Of a stretch of DNA of 64,000 bases, positions 1 to 8,560 are shown one piece after another. The DNA is from Rothia mucilaginosa (GTDB taxonomy: Bacteria; Actinomycetota; Actinomycetes; Actinomycetales; Micrococcaceae). The stretch is taken from contig NZ_JVSP01000013.1 in assembly GCF_001061665.1 (NCBI RefSeq), positions 38,021 to 102,020 of the forward strand, written 5' to 3'. A model generated the notes under the pieces. The model saw only the letters and a list, made by a program, of their open reading frames with translations. It was not told the origin of the DNA and did not search any database. The position numbers were made by a program, and so were the translations under genes. Each line of letters begins with the position of its first letter. The first letter of the stretch is position 1.

Positions 1-546
1 CTTCGCCTTACCCACAATCTGCAGGGCGTCGGTGCCCTCGGATGCGGGGGTGAACGGGTCATCGGGCTTGGGGGTGCGGCCCGAATCGAAGTGGCCGGGA
101 ATACCGTGACGGAACGACATCTGGTAGGTCTTCGAACCGCGGTCCACCTGCACGTCCAGGCGCGAAGACAGCGCGTTCACCACGGATGCGCCCACACCGT
201 GCAGACCGCCGGAAGCGGTGTAGGAACCGCCGCCGAACTTACCGCCGGCGTGAAGCTTGGTGAAGACGACCTCCACACCGGACAGGCCGGTACGCGGCTC
301 AATATCCGTGGGGATGCCTCGGCCGTCGTCGCGAACCTCCACCGAACCATCGCGGTAGAGAATCACCTGAATGGACTGGCCGAAGCCGGCGAGCGCCTCG
401 TCCACCGAGTTGTCGATAATCTCCCAGAGGCAGTGCATGAGGCCGCGGGAATCGGTGGAGCCGATGTACATGCCCGGGCGTTTGCGGACTGCTTCAAGAC
501 CTTCCAGAACGGAGAGGTTGCGAGCGGTGTAGTTCGAGGACGCCAC
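1..546 (-). CDS. parE: DNA topoisomerase IV subunit B (ParE-type), N-terminal part, runs off left edge
   Basis: This is the ATPase subunit of a type IIA topoisomerase, which uses ATP to drive strand passage for decatenation and supercoil control. Only the first 182 codons are in the window. They start at GTG 546, with AAAGGA 8 bases upstream, and read [20 protein letters not shown]. The GHKL ATPase fold is clear: [11 protein letters not shown], the Asn/Asp motif [13 protein letters not shown], the DDGRGIP lid motif and the [11 protein letters not shown] and [13 protein letters not shown] glycine loops. The wording [12 protein letters not shown] resembles the actinobacterial topoisomerase IV B subunit rather than GyrB, which usually reads GLHHLVYEVVDN. 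The 3' end and the ParC partner lie outside the window, so GyrB cannot be fully excluded. Confidence 0.88.
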   Translation of the reverse strand, partial: MASSNYTARNLSVLEGLEAVRKRPGMYIGSTDSRGLMHCLWEIIDNSVDEALAGFGQSIQVILYRDGSVEVRDDGRGIPTDIEPRTGLSGVEVVFTKLHAGGKFGGGSYTASGGLHGVGASVVNALSSRLDVQVDRGSKTYQMSFRHGIPGHFDSGRTPKPDDPFTPASEGTDALQIVGKAK

Positions 547-643
547 GGGATTCCTTTCGGGTGAATATGTCTGCGGTGGTGAACGCGCGCCGCACGCAGG
601 GCGGAGTGAGGGCCCGGCTCACGTGCTACTAGGCAGAACGGAT

Positions 644-671
644 GCGGGGCACGACGCGTGTCGTGCCCCGC
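644..671 (-). terminator. Perfect 12-bp hairpin after the 773-2002 gene
   Basis: GCGGGGCACGAC, a GCGT loop, then its exact reverse complement. It lies about 100 bases beyond the stop of the minus-strand membrane protein gene and upstream of parE. It has no U-tract, which is common for actinobacterial terminators. It could also act as an mRNA-stabilising stem. Confidence 0.5.
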
Positions 672-772
672 AGAGCGTTCAACGTTCGGAACTCTATTCT
701 AGCGTGGCTTGGGGAAAAGGGTGGTCAGGACGGTCACCGATGGTGCCGTGCGTGGTTCCCACGTTCACCCCG

Positions 773-2002
773 CTAGTGTGCCTCACCCGTGGCCTTCGAG
801 GAGCTCTCGTGACGGTTCGTGACCATGATATTGGACTTGAAGTAGAACTCTTCGGGAAGCTCATTGGTGACCGGGCCGTGGGGGAACTCGCTGAGCTTCG
901 GCACGAAGTACCAGTCCATCAGCTCGCCGCTGCTCTGCTTGAGCACGCGACGTTCGCGCATGGCGCGGCGAATCTTGCGGCGCAGGCGGGGGCTGTCCTC
1001 CAGGGTGCTCGTGAAGACCCAGGGGGTTTCGTACCCCTCGGTGGCGGTGCCGAAGGTGATGCGCAGCTTGCCCTGTTCATTGGCGTCGATAACGAAGTCC
1101 CCGGGCGTGATATCGGTGAAGGCGAGCATCCAGCTGTGTCGGCGTTCGTAGCTTTCGCGGGTGGTCTGCAGTGCCGCAATGATGCGGTGGTCGACCAGCA
1201 GCTCAACCTTACGTTCGGTGATTTCGCCCAAACGAGCGTAGGAGCCGAAGGCGCGGTTCGCACCGCTACGGCGAGGCCACTTCGTCACCGCACCGTGCGG
1301 CACCTCCCCCGCAAAGGTGAAGGGGCCGGTAATGGTGCCGGGCAGACGCAGACGCTCAAACGGCGCAGTCGGCAGGAAGGTCGTCAGCAGTTGATCGGAG
1401 CTCACCGACTTACCCCAGCGCGCCATCTCAAAAATAGTCGGCTCGGGGCCCACCGGGTAGAGGCGCGGCATCTTGCGACCGAACTCGTCAAAGCCCTCAA
1501 TAAACTCACCGTTGGAGCTGTACCCGGGCATGGTCGCACCGAGCGGGCGAGTCCACGAGCCCGAGTACGGCTTGGTCAGGTGCGGGTTCTCCACCGGCAA
1601 GATGCTGGTGCGAGCGCCCAGGTAGGCGGGCATACGGGACAGGTTACGCCAGGCGAACTTCGCGGCAACCGCCTCACGCCACCACATGGGGCGCTTGCCG
1701 GGGGTTTGGCCGCCCAGGCAGTGCATGAGGAGCCAAAAACCAGCCCAGCCGAGAGTACCGGCAACAATCACCCACAACACCACGCTCAGCACCAGCTGGA
1801 GGGTACCGGTCGCCCACATATTCGTGGCGATGATGCCCATCAACCCCGCCCAGGCCACCATGGCGTACGGGCCGAGCGTAATCATGGGGTCGACCACCTT
1901 GACGGCGGCGATAACACGGCGGTTGAGGCCGCGCCACACGTAGGAGTAGGACCAGAGGGCGACGGCAAGCATCAGCGCCATCAGCAAGAGAAGGATGAAC
2001 AT
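773..2002 (-). CDS. Hypothetical membrane protein, 409 aa
   Basis: I do not recognise this protein. The first ~95 residues hold three hydrophobic segments (about 1-18, 43-62 and 67-95), the last followed by a Gly/Lys turn. The remaining ~310 residues are soluble, with many Arg, Pro and Trp residues and no motif I can name. A membrane-anchored protein with a large cytoplasmic or extracytoplasmic domain is the safest description. ATG 2002 has AAAGAGA about 9 bases upstream. The gene appears to be its own transcription unit, with a hairpin terminator at 2096-2129 before it and another at 644-671 after it. Codon use is high-GC and matches its neighbours, so there is no sign of recent transfer. 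Confidence 0.75.
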   Translation of the reverse strand: MFILLLLMALMLAVALWSYSYVWRGLNRRVIAAVKVVDPMITLGPYAMVAWAGLMGIIATNMWATGTLQLVLSVVLWVIVAGTLGWAGFWLLMHCLGGQTPGKRPMWWREAVAAKFAWRNLSRMPAYLGARTSILPVENPHLTKPYSGSWTRPLGATMPGYSSNGEFIEGFDEFGRKMPRLYPVGPEPTIFEMARWGKSVSSDQLLTTFLPTAPFERLRLPGTITGPFTFAGEVPHGAVTKWPRRSGANRAFGSYARLGEITERKVELLVDHRIIAALQTTRESYERRHSWMLAFTDITPGDFVIDANEQGKLRITFGTATEGYETPWVFTSTLEDSPRLRRKIRRAMRERRVLKQSSGELMDWYFVPKLSEFPHGPVTNELPEEFYFKSNIMVTNRHESSSKATGEAH

Positions 2003-2305
2003 CGGTGCGTTCTCTTTCGCGGCAGGTTTTTCTACCGGGGTCGGTGGCAGCAGACATCAGGCAGATGCTCCGTTGAAGTGCTTTTCAACAACAAAACTCG
2101 TCTGCCGAAGGTACCTTCAGCAGACGAGTCTCTTTGGTGTCACTAACCCTGAGGTAAAGCTTCTTTACCTATTGTGCCTTTAAGTGGTATTCGTATGGGG
2201 GATTTTGGCCGCGGTGTACGAATAAATCCCACTCGCCCCTCCGCCAGGCAGATACCCGACAGATATCAGGCACAGCAAACAAGCTGTAACGCCCCGGTGA
2301 CGGTT
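2003..2305. other. Intergenic region between the membrane protein gene and rdgB, with two hairpins
   Basis: This 303-base gap has no convincing ORF. It holds the strong hairpin at 2096-2129 and a second one at 2152-2170 (AGGTAAAG, CTT loop, CTTTACCT). The remainder (about 2003-2090) should hold the promoter of the membrane protein gene, but I cannot pick a clear -10/-35 pair. Confidence 0.5.
2096..2129 (-). terminator. Intrinsic terminator after rdgB
   Basis: ACTCGTCTGC pairs with GCAGACGAGT, with an inner GAAG/CTTC stem. On the minus strand the stem is followed by TTTTGTTGTT. It would end transcription coming from the rph-rdgB direction before the membrane protein gene. Confidence 0.65.
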
Positions 2306-2959
2306 TTAGGCCAGAGCCGCAGCAATCTGCGGAATCAGCGCCTCAAAAGCACGCGCGCGGTGGCTAATCGAGTTCTTGATCTCGGCGGGAATCTGCGCGC
2401 AGGACTGGCCGGCGTACTTACCCTCGTAGAGGGCGTTCTCGCCGTTGAGCTCCACGGGGCGCAGAATCGGGTCGTAGCCGAAGCCGCCCTCCCCCGCCGG
2501 TGCGGTCAGCAGCTCGCCGGGTAGCTCGCCGTATTCAACCGCCTCGAAGCCGTCCGGGGAGGCCACCGATGCGGCGCAGCAGAACTTCGCGCTGCGGTGC
2601 TCCGGAGCGATATCGCTCAGCTGAGCCAGCAGCAGGTTCAGGTTCGCGGTGTCATCGCCGTGGCGGCCGGCCCAGCGGGCCGAGAAGATGCCGGGAGCGC
2701 CGCCGAGCACGTCCACGGACAGGCCCGAGTCGTCGGCAATAGCAATCAGACCGGTTGCCCGGGCGACCGCGCGAGCCTTGAGCAGGGAGTTCTCAGCGAA
2801 GGTCACACCGGTCTCAGGAACATCGGGTGCGTTCACGCTGGCTGCATCCACGACCTGGGTGTCAACGTCCAGGCCGTCGATGTGGCCGCGCAGAATCTCG
2901 CGTAGCTCCTTGAGCTTGCCCTTGTTGTGGCTTGCCAGAACAATCTTTGCTTCTGCCAT
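2306..2959 (-). CDS. rdgB: RdgB/HAM1 non-canonical purine NTP pyrophosphatase
   Basis: The enzyme hydrolyses dITP, ITP and XTP to the monophosphates, which keeps deaminated purines out of DNA and RNA. The 217-aa protein carries the family signatures: ASHNKGKLKELREIL at the N-terminus (substrate-binding Ser-His-Asn-x-x-Lys), DDSGLSVD (catalytic acidic cluster), FSARWAG, GGFGYDPIL and SHRARA near the C-terminus. ATG 2959 is chosen because AAGGAG lies 6 bases upstream and the protein then begins MAEAKIVLASHN; an in-frame upstream extension would add a Cys-rich stretch not typical of the family. It follows rph by 52 bases, the same order as Rv1340-Rv1341 in M. tuberculosis, so the murI-MBL-rph-rdgB genes are probably one transcription unit. 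Confidence 0.95.
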   Translation of the reverse strand: MAEAKIVLASHNKGKLKELREILRGHIDGLDVDTQVVDAASVNAPDVPETGVTFAENSLLKARAVARATGLIAIADDSGLSVDVLGGAPGIFSARWAGRHGDDTANLNLLLAQLSDIAPEHRSAKFCCAASVASPDGFEAVEYGELPGELLTAPAGEGGFGYDPILRPVELNGENALYEGKYAGQSCAQIPAEIKNSISHRARAFEALIPQIAAALA

Positions 2960-3011
2960 GGTTTCTCCTTTGCAACAGGTGCACACGGTGCGGGGTGGGG
3001 CGCCGTGCGGG

Positions 3012-3746
3012 TTAGTCGTTTTTCAGGGCCTCGCGCTGAATCTGGGCCAGCTCTGCGGTGCCCTCCAGGGCCAGGTCGAGCAGGCTGTTGAGCTCGTCGC
3101 GGTCGAAGGGGGCGCCCTCGGCGGTGCCCTGAACCTCCACGAACTTGCCGCTACCGGTGACGACCACGTTCATGTCGGTCTCTGCGCGCACGTCCTCGGT
3201 GTAGGGCAGGTCAAGCATGGGGGTACCGTCGATGATGCCCACCGAAATCGCGGACACCGAATCAATCAGCGGGTTCGCCTTGGCGGAGATAATCTTCTGC
3301 TCCTTCGCCCAGGCGATAGCGTCGGCCAGGGCCACGTACGCGCCGGTAATCGAGGCGGTGCGGGTACCGCCGTCAGCCTGCAGCACGTCACAGTCGAGCA
3401 CGATGGTGTTCTCGCCCAGCTCATCCATGTTGATGACCGCACGCAGGGAGCGACCAATCAGGCGAGAAATCTCGTGGGTGCGACCACCCACGCGGCCCTT
3501 CAGCGACTCGCGCGAAGAACGGGTGTTGGTTGCGCGCGGCAGCATGGCGTACTCGGCGGTCACCCAGCCCTTGCCCTCGCCCTTGAGCCAGCGCGGCACG
3601 CCCTCGGTGAAGGATGCGGTGCACAGCACGCGGGTGTTTCCGAACTCGATGAGGGCGGAACCCTCGGCGTTGCGGGACCAGCCGCGGGTAATGGTGATGG
3701 GGCGCAGTTCGTTGAGGGCGCGGCCGTCGTCGCGGGTCACAGTCAT
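3012..3746 (-). CDS. rph: Ribonuclease PH
   Basis: This phosphorolytic 3'-5' exoribonuclease trims the 3' ends of tRNA precursors and takes part in RNA turnover; the family works as a hexamer in the cytoplasm. The 244-aa protein begins [17 protein letters not shown], the typical RNase PH opening, and contains the core blocks [61 protein letters not shown] and [19 protein letters not shown] 3746 has AAGGAG at 6-bp spacing; further upstream the frame is unrelated to the family. It sits between the metallo-hydrolase gene and rdgB, as in other actinobacteria. Confidence 0.96.
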   Translation of the reverse strand: MTVTRDDGRALNELRPITITRGWSRNAEGSALIEFGNTRVLCTASFTEGVPRWLKGEGKGWVTAEYAMLPRATNTRSSRESLKGRVGGRTHEISRLIGRSLRAVINMDELGENTIVLDCDVLQADGGTRTASITGAYVALADAIAWAKEQKIISAKANPLIDSVSAISVGIIDGTPMLDLPYTEDVRAETDMNVVVTGSGKFVEVQGTAEGAPFDRDELNSLLDLALEGTAELAQIQREALKND

Positions 3747-3819
3747 GGGTTCTCCTTGGGTCGGTCGGTCTGTTGTGCTTATAACCTGGTCGGGTTGAAT
3801 GTGGTTTGCGCTAGTCCAG

Positions 3820-4704
3820 CTAGGGTTTAGGGAGGGCAATGGCGGTCTTGAGCGGCGGGTCCAGCACCTCCACCACGTTCAGCGTGGAGGTCACCGGATG
3901 CGCCGGCGTGGGGCGCGGGTAGATGCGGTAGCTCGCGGCCATTTCGGCAACACCCACGGGACCGGAGAAGGCGCTACGTGCCTCGGCGCGGGCGATGTCA
4001 GGGTCGTTCCATACGGGCAGGTGGGTCAGCAGCAGGTTGCGTACGCCCGCCTCCTGGGCGGCCTGTCCGGCGCGCTTGCCGGTCAGGTGGATACCGCGCA
4101 GGGCGTCGTCGCGACCCTCCTGGTAGGCGGCCTCGCACAGGAACAGGTCGGCGCCGCGCGCGGCCTTAACCAGGCCCTCGCACAGGTCGGTATCACCCGA
4201 GTAGGCGAAAATCGTGTGGCCCTCGCGGTCGTTGCAGGTGATGCGCAGGGCGTAGGGATCCTTCGAGGGGTGCACCACGCGGAAGGGTTCCACGCGGAAC
4301 GGGCCAATCTGCACGGGCTCGCCCTCGGTCCAGGTGTGGTACTCGAACTCGGTGCTCATGCCCGGATCGGGGTCCAGGCCGTGGGTCGCCGAAAGGTACT
4401 CGTTAATGGCGGCCGGGCCGTAGAGCGGAATACGTCCCTTGGGCCAGCCGCGCGGATCCCACTTGACGGCCACGTGCAGACCGGACAGGTCGATGCAATG
4501 GTCCGGGTGCAGGTGCGAGATGAGAATCGCGTCGATATCGCTCAGGTCGATATGGCGCTGCAACATGCCGAGGGAGCCGTTGCCCATATCCACGATGACG
4601 CGCCAGGTGCGGCCGGCGAAGTCGGTCGCGGTGAGCATGTAGCAGCTGGCCGGCGAGACGGGGCCGGGGAAGGAACCGGTACAACCGATAATCGTTAGGC
4701 GCAT
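3820..4704 (-). CDS. MBL-fold metallo-hydrolase, Rv1339-type
   Basis: This is a metallo-beta-lactamase fold protein of the RNase Z-like branch. The metal-binding signature [11 protein letters not shown] is at about residue 62, followed by [23 protein letters not shown] (bridging Asp) and LLLTHLPVW (last His). By position between murI and rph it corresponds to M. tuberculosis Rv1339, which has been reported to degrade cyclic nucleotides. For this protein, phosphodiesterase activity on cAMP is inference; tRNA 3' processing is less likely because the RNase Z flexible arm is not evident. Its ATG overlaps the murI stop by 10 bases, so translational coupling is likely. Length 294 aa. Confidence 0.88.
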   Translation of the reverse strand: MRLTIIGCTGSFPGPVSPASCYMLTATDFAGRTWRVIVDMGNGSLGMLQRHIDLSDIDAILISHLHPDHCIDLSGLHVAVKWDPRGWPKGRIPLYGPAAINEYLSATHGLDPDPGMSTEFEYHTWTEGEPVQIGPFRVEPFRVVHPSKDPYALRITCNDREGHTIFAYSGDTDLCEGLVKAARGADLFLCEAAYQEGRDDALRGIHLTGKRAGQAAQEAGVRNLLLTHLPVWNDPDIARAEARSAFSGPVGVAEMAASYRIYPRPTPAHPVTSTLNVVEVLDPPLKTAIALPKP

Positions 4705-5717
4705 GCGGGACCTTCCTGCGTCGCCGCGGCCTCTTCGGCCTCGGCGACGTCTTCGTCCAGGGTGATGTTGCGGTGTGCGGCCAGCATCTCGGGGGTGATG
4801 GTGGCAAAGGAGCCGGTCGGGAAACGCTCGGCCACGGATTTGGTGTGACGTACGTTCGTGACCTCGGGGCCGAGGAAGCGGCGCGCCAGCTGCGAGAACG
4901 TCTCAGATTCGCCGGTAGCGAGGAACTCGTGGTGCGGGTGCTCCTCGGGAACCGGGCTCTCGATGGCGTGGTTGAGCAGTTCGCGGTATACATCCTTGGC
5001 GGTCTCATCCGCGGAGGAAACAAGGGTGACGTCCTCGCCCATGATGTAGGAAATCACGCCGGCCAGCAACGGGTAGTGGGTGCATCCGAGCACGAGCGTG
5101 TCGACCCCTGCATCCTTGAGCGGCTGCAGGTACTGGCGAGCGGTCTCCAGCAGTTCGGGGCCGGAGGTAATGCCCTTCTCCACAAACTCCACGAAGCGCG
5201 GGCAGGCCACCGAGTACACCTGAAGGTTGGGGGTAATCGCGAAGGTGTCCTCGTAGGCGCGGGAGGTGACGGTCGCCTCCGTCGCAATCACGCCGATCTT
5301 GCGGTTGCGGGTCGCGGCAAGCGCGCGGCGGGCGGCGGGCTGAATCACCTCGATGACGGGGATGCCGTACTGGCGGGTGTAACGTTCGCGGGCGTCGCGC
5401 AGCACGGCGGCGGATGCGGTGTTGCAGGCGATGACGAGCATCTTCACGCCGGAGTCGACGAGCTCGTCCATGATGCGCAGTGCGTTGGCGCGCACCTCTG
5501 CGATTTTGAGGGGGCCGTAGGGGCCGTGCGCGGTGTCGCCGACGTAGATGATGCGTTCGTGGGGCAGCTGATCCATGATGGCGCGGGCCACGGTAAGGCC
5601 GCCTACGCCGGAGTCGAAGACGCCGATGGGTGCCGCGGCGGTGGGGGCTACGGGTTCGGGGCTTCCCCAGGGGGTGCGGGCACGGTAGGGATTGGTTGCG
5701 TCGATGCTGTCACTCAT
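4695..5717 (-). CDS. murI: Glutamate racemase
   Basis: It converts L-glutamate to D-glutamate for peptidoglycan stem peptides. The fold signatures are all present: [19 protein letters not shown] at about residue 30, GDTAHGPYG, the first catalytic cysteine in VIACNTASA and the second in [11 protein letters not shown]. At 340 aa it is longer than the usual ~270, because of a ~28-residue N-terminal leader and a C-terminal extension of ~45 residues rich in Ala and Glu. ATG 5717 has TAGGTGA upstream; an internal start near the GVFDSG motif is not marked by a better ribosome site. First gene of the murI-MBL-rph-rdgB cluster. Confidence 0.95.
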   Translation of the reverse strand: MSDSIDATNPYRARTPWGSPEPVAPTAAAPIGVFDSGVGGLTVARAIMDQLPHERIIYVGDTAHGPYGPLKIAEVRANALRIMDELVDSGVKMLVIACNTASAAVLRDARERYTRQYGIPVIEVIQPAARRALAATRNRKIGVIATEATVTSRAYEDTFAITPNLQVYSVACPRFVEFVEKGITSGPELLETARQYLQPLKDAGVDTLVLGCTHYPLLAGVISYIMGEDVTLVSSADETAKDVYRELLNHAIESPVPEEHPHHEFLATGESETFSQLARRFLGPEVTNVRHTKSVAERFPTGSFATITPEMLAAHRNITLDEDVAEAEEAAATQEGPACA

Positions 5718-5948
5718 GGGTCACCTACACTTCGGTATCGGTCGTTTCCTCGTTCTATGCTAACCCGCGTTCGGGGTGGTTTCTTCCCGGGAGGGGGTTA
5801 GATGAGTCCAGAACCACCATTATGAGACGGTCTGTGACGGCGGTGCGAGGGGGCAAACGAAAAATCCGTTCAGTGGGCGGTGTTCTATCGCACGTCGACG
5901 GGCAATATTACTGCGCGCGCGTGCACCTTATGAACCGAGAAGAGGCCT

Positions 5949-6524
5949 CTACTCCTCTTCGTCCAGGCCCTCAATCATCGCAAGCATGAGCGAATCCTGC
6001 ACCCACGAGATGAAGTTGTACACCATCGCCATGTACTCCTCATTGTTGGTGACCTGCGAGGCGTCGGTGATGGTGCCGATCTCGTCGGCGCGTTCTTCAT
6101 CGGTAATCTGCAGGCGGTCGGCGAGCACCAGGCGAATATCGCCGAGGGCAGCGGCCCAGGCGCGGGCGTGCTCCTCGTTCAGGCGCAGGTCGCTCGACTC
6201 AATGTCGAAGGCGAGCATCGCCAGGTTGGCACGCTTGGTTTCGCGCAAATCGCGTTCGGTGTAGCGACGGTACTCGGCCGCGCTTTCCTCGTCGCTGCTG
6301 GCGACGGGGAGCAGGCGAGCCACGGCGCTATCCTCGGGAATCGTGGGGTTCTCGGTGATGCCGACCAGCGCCTCGAGCGGGTCGACGGTACTGCCGTCGG
6401 CGGCGGTGTCGGAGGGTCGTAGCAGGGCGCGCACGTCCTCGGCGAGTTCTCGGATGAGCTCGCGCTCGGGCTGTTCAAAGCGTGCGGTGTAGCCGCCGGG
6501 GGTGCGTCGGAAGGGGCGTGCCAT
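5949..6524 (-). CDS. DUF2017 family protein
   Basis: This 191-aa protein resembles the actinobacterial DUF2017 family, which is nearly always encoded next to clpS. Its function is not established. The protein is acidic and mostly helical, begins MARPFRRTPGGYTARFEQPE, and has a conserved helical core around LAMLAFDIESSDLRLNEEHARAWAAAL and a C-terminal WVQDSLMLAMIEGLDEEE. Its start codon overlaps the clpS stop in TAATG, so the two are translationally coupled. A link with the ClpS/ClpAP degradation pathway is suggested only by this neighbourhood. Confidence 0.88.
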   Translation of the reverse strand: MARPFRRTPGGYTARFEQPERELIRELAEDVRALLRPSDTAADGSTVDPLEALVGITENPTIPEDSAVARLLPVASSDEESAAEYRRYTERDLRETKRANLAMLAFDIESSDLRLNEEHARAWAAALGDIRLVLADRLQITDEERADEIGTITDASQVTNNEEYMAMVYNFISWVQDSLMLAMIEGLDEEE

Positions 6525-6850
6525 TAGTTCTCCACTTTCTCGAAGGTGGCCAGCAGACCCCAGGCGTGCATGGCCTGGGTGTGCTTTTCGGCGTCCTCGC
6601 GGGGCCCGGTGAAGACGATGGCCTTGCCGTTGTGGTGCACCTGCAGCATGAGCTCCTCGGCGCGGGCGCGGGAGTAGCCGAAGTGGCTGCGGAAGACGTA
6701 GGCCACGTAGGTCATGAGGTTGACGGGGTCGTTCCAGACGATGACGTTCCAGGGGGTATCAGCGGCGAGGATGTTCTCGAGCTCGGTCGTCAGGTCGGTG
6801 TCGCCTTCGGTGAGGGTTCCGCTGGAGAGAGTCACAGCTGCGTTATTCAT
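6524..6850 (-). CDS. clpS: ClpS adaptor protein
   Basis: It is the N-end-rule adaptor that delivers proteins with destabilising N-terminal residues to the Clp AAA+ protease. The 108-aa protein shows the ClpS core: TPWNVIVWNDPVNLMTYVAYVF (the Asn-Asp pair that binds the substrate amino terminus), GYSRARAEELMLQVHHNGKAIV and a C-terminal AEKHTQAMHAWGL helix. The first ~30 residues are a flexible tail, as is usual. ATG 6850 has GAAGGA upstream and gives the expected length; an upstream in-frame start would add an unrelated Pro/Gly-rich stretch. Divergent from pncB with a 277-base shared control region. Confidence 0.94.
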   Translation of the reverse strand: MNNAAVTLSSGTLTEGDTDLTTELENILAADTPWNVIVWNDPVNLMTYVAYVFRSHFGYSRARAEELMLQVHHNGKAIVFTGPREDAEKHTQAMHAWGLLATFEKVEN

Positions 6851-7038
6851 GGGGGTCCTTCGGGGTCCGGTCTGATGGATTCCGGAGTTCGTGGGGCCGG
6901 GCTGTTGGGAACCGAGCCTCGCCACTTCGTGCAGCGTGGCGGCGGCTCGCGGCCGGTGTGTGCGGGGGCCGAATCTCTTTCGATTATACGGCCGGACGCG
7001 CCGGGCGGCGGGCAGAGTGCCTGTACTTTTTCATACTA

Positions 7039-7077
7039 CACTACTTATAGTCAATAGTACTTTATGTAGTGATTGAC
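7039..7077. promoter_or_regulatory. Nested inverted repeats upstream of pncB, candidate operator
   Basis: This AT-rich stretch stands out from its surroundings. CACTAC (7039-7044) pairs with GTAGTG (7066-7071); GTCAAT (7050-7055) pairs with ATTGAC (7072-7077); AGTACT at 7056-7061 is itself a palindrome. It sits between divergent clpS and pncB. NAD-salvage genes in actinobacteria are often controlled by the Nudix-related repressor NrtR, so an NrtR-type site is a reasonable guess. The regulator is not identified here. Confidence 0.5.
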
Positions 7078-7114
7078 ACGCCGTCACAACAAGAAAAACG
7101 CCCGCTCCCCCCTC

Positions 7115-7120
7115 TACAAT
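7115..7120 (+). promoter_or_regulatory. -10 element of pncB, probably leaderless transcript
   Basis: TACAAT is followed by 7 bases and then the ATG at 7128, so the expected transcription start falls at or next to the start codon. There is no ribosome-binding site before the ATG. A clear -35 is not visible at the usual spacing. Confidence 0.5.
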
Positions 7121-7127
7121 TGGACAC

Positions 7128-8426
7128 ATGACTACTACTTCACTTCTCACCGATCACTACGAGCTGACCATGCTTCAGGCAGCTCTCGCCTCCGGAGCCG
7201 CCCAGCGCAAGTGCACCTTCGAGGTCTTCACCCGCCGACTTCCCGCGGGCCGCCGCTACGGCGTGCTCGCCGGCACCGGCCGCTTCCTCGAGGGACTCTC
7301 CGAGTTCCGCTTCACCGACGAAGAGCTCTCGTTCCTCTCCTCCCGCAACGTCGTCAACAAGGAGACCCTCTCCTTCCTGGAGTCCTTCCGCTTCAGCGGC
7401 AACATCCGCGGCTACGCCGAGGGTGAGGCGTTCTTCCCCCACTCCCCCGTCATGCAGATCGAGTCCACCTTCGCCGAGGCGTGCATCCTCGAAACCTACC
7501 TGCTGTCCATCCTGAACTTTGACTCCGCCGTGGCCAGCGCCGCCTCGCGCATGACCGCCGCCGCCGGCAACCGCCCCTGCCTCGAAATGGGTTCGCGCCG
7601 CGCCCACGAGCGCGCCGCCGTCTCCGCTGCCCGCGCCGCCGTCATCGCTGGCTTCGCCGGCACCTCCAACCTGGAGGCGGGCCGCTCCTACGGCCTGCAC
7701 ACCATCGGCACCAGCGCCCACGCCTTCACCCTGCTACACGACAACGAGCGCGAAGCCTTCGAAGCGCAGCTGCGTTCCCTCGGCGCCCGCACGACCCTGC
7801 TGGTCGACACCTACGACGTGGACAACGCCGTGCGCCTGGGCGTGGAACTGGCCGGCGAGGAGCTCGGCGGCGTTCGCCTGGACTCGGGTGACCTGGTCAC
7901 CACCGCCGCCCACGTGCGCGAACTGCTCGATTCGCTGGGTAACACCAATACGAAGATCACCGTGACCAGCGACCTGGACGAATACGCCATCGCCTCGCTG
8001 GCCGCCGCCCCCGTGGACTCCTACGGCGTGGGTACCCGCCTGGTGACCGGTTCGGGCGCGCCGACCTCCTCCATGGTGTACAAGGTCGTGGCCCGCGAGA
8101 ACTCCGCGGGCGAGATGCAGCCGGTCGCGAAGGCCTCGGCCGGCAAGGCCTCGGTGGGTGGCGCCAAGCTCGCTGCCCGCCGCCTGAACAGCATGGGCAT
8201 CGCAACGGCCGAGGTTCTGGGAACCCACGAAGACCCGGCCCTGCACGAGGACACCCGCCCCCTGCTCGTGGACTTCGTTCGCGAGGGCGAGCTGTTGCCC
8301 GGCTTCACCGGCGAGGAGGGCGTGCGCCGCGCAACCGCCCGCCACGCCGCGTCCCTGGCCGAGTTGCCCGAGGCCGCTCGTCGCCTCTCCGAGGGCGAGC
8401 CGGTTATCCCGACCGAATTCATCTAA
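7128..8426 (+). CDS. pncB: Nicotinate phosphoribosyltransferase
   Basis: It makes nicotinate mononucleotide from nicotinate and PRPP (with ATP), the entry step of the Preiss-Handler NAD salvage pathway. The 432-aa protein begins TTTSLLTDHYELTMLQAAL, the usual family N-terminus, and has EMGSRRAHERAAV (the family's phosphoribosyl-binding region), GTSAHAFTLLH (the His that is phosphorylated in the family), LVDTYDV, GVRLDSGDL and YGVGTRLVTG. It starts a two-gene unit with pncA, which supplies nicotinate from nicotinamide. The ATG appears leaderless (TACAAT ends 7 bases before it). The palindromic stretch at 7039-7077 is the likely site of control. Same family as Rv1330c, and likewise divergent from clpS. 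Confidence 0.95.
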   Translation: MTTTSLLTDHYELTMLQAALASGAAQRKCTFEVFTRRLPAGRRYGVLAGTGRFLEGLSEFRFTDEELSFLSSRNVVNKETLSFLESFRFSGNIRGYAEGEAFFPHSPVMQIESTFAEACILETYLLSILNFDSAVASAASRMTAAAGNRPCLEMGSRRAHERAAVSAARAAVIAGFAGTSNLEAGRSYGLHTIGTSAHAFTLLHDNEREAFEAQLRSLGARTTLLVDTYDVDNAVRLGVELAGEELGGVRLDSGDLVTTAAHVRELLDSLGNTNTKITVTSDLDEYAIASLAAAPVDSYGVGTRLVTGSGAPTSSMVYKVVARENSAGEMQPVAKASAGKASVGGAKLAARRLNSMGIATAEVLGTHEDPALHEDTRPLLVDFVREGELLPGFTGEEGVRRATARHAASLAELPEAARRLSEGEPVIPTEFI

Positions 8427-8443
8427 AACTCCCCCACGGTGCC

Positions 8444-8507
8444 CGCCCCGCGAGCCGCCGCGATACCCCTCAAGGACGGGGTGCATCCGGCGCAATCACG
8501 CGGGGCG
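8444..8507 (+). other. Hairpin between pncB and pncA
   Basis: CGCCCCGCG (8444-8452) pairs with CGCGGGGCG (8499-8507), enclosing a smaller ACCCC/GGGGT stem (8465-8482). There is no U-tract. It may reduce read-through or protect the upstream message. A separate pncA promoter in the following ~50 bases is possible but not clear. Confidence 0.35.
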
Positions 8508-8560
8508 GCGCGCCATACTTCTACCCGTGACCGTATAGGAACGGCTTGATAAGGACGGCT

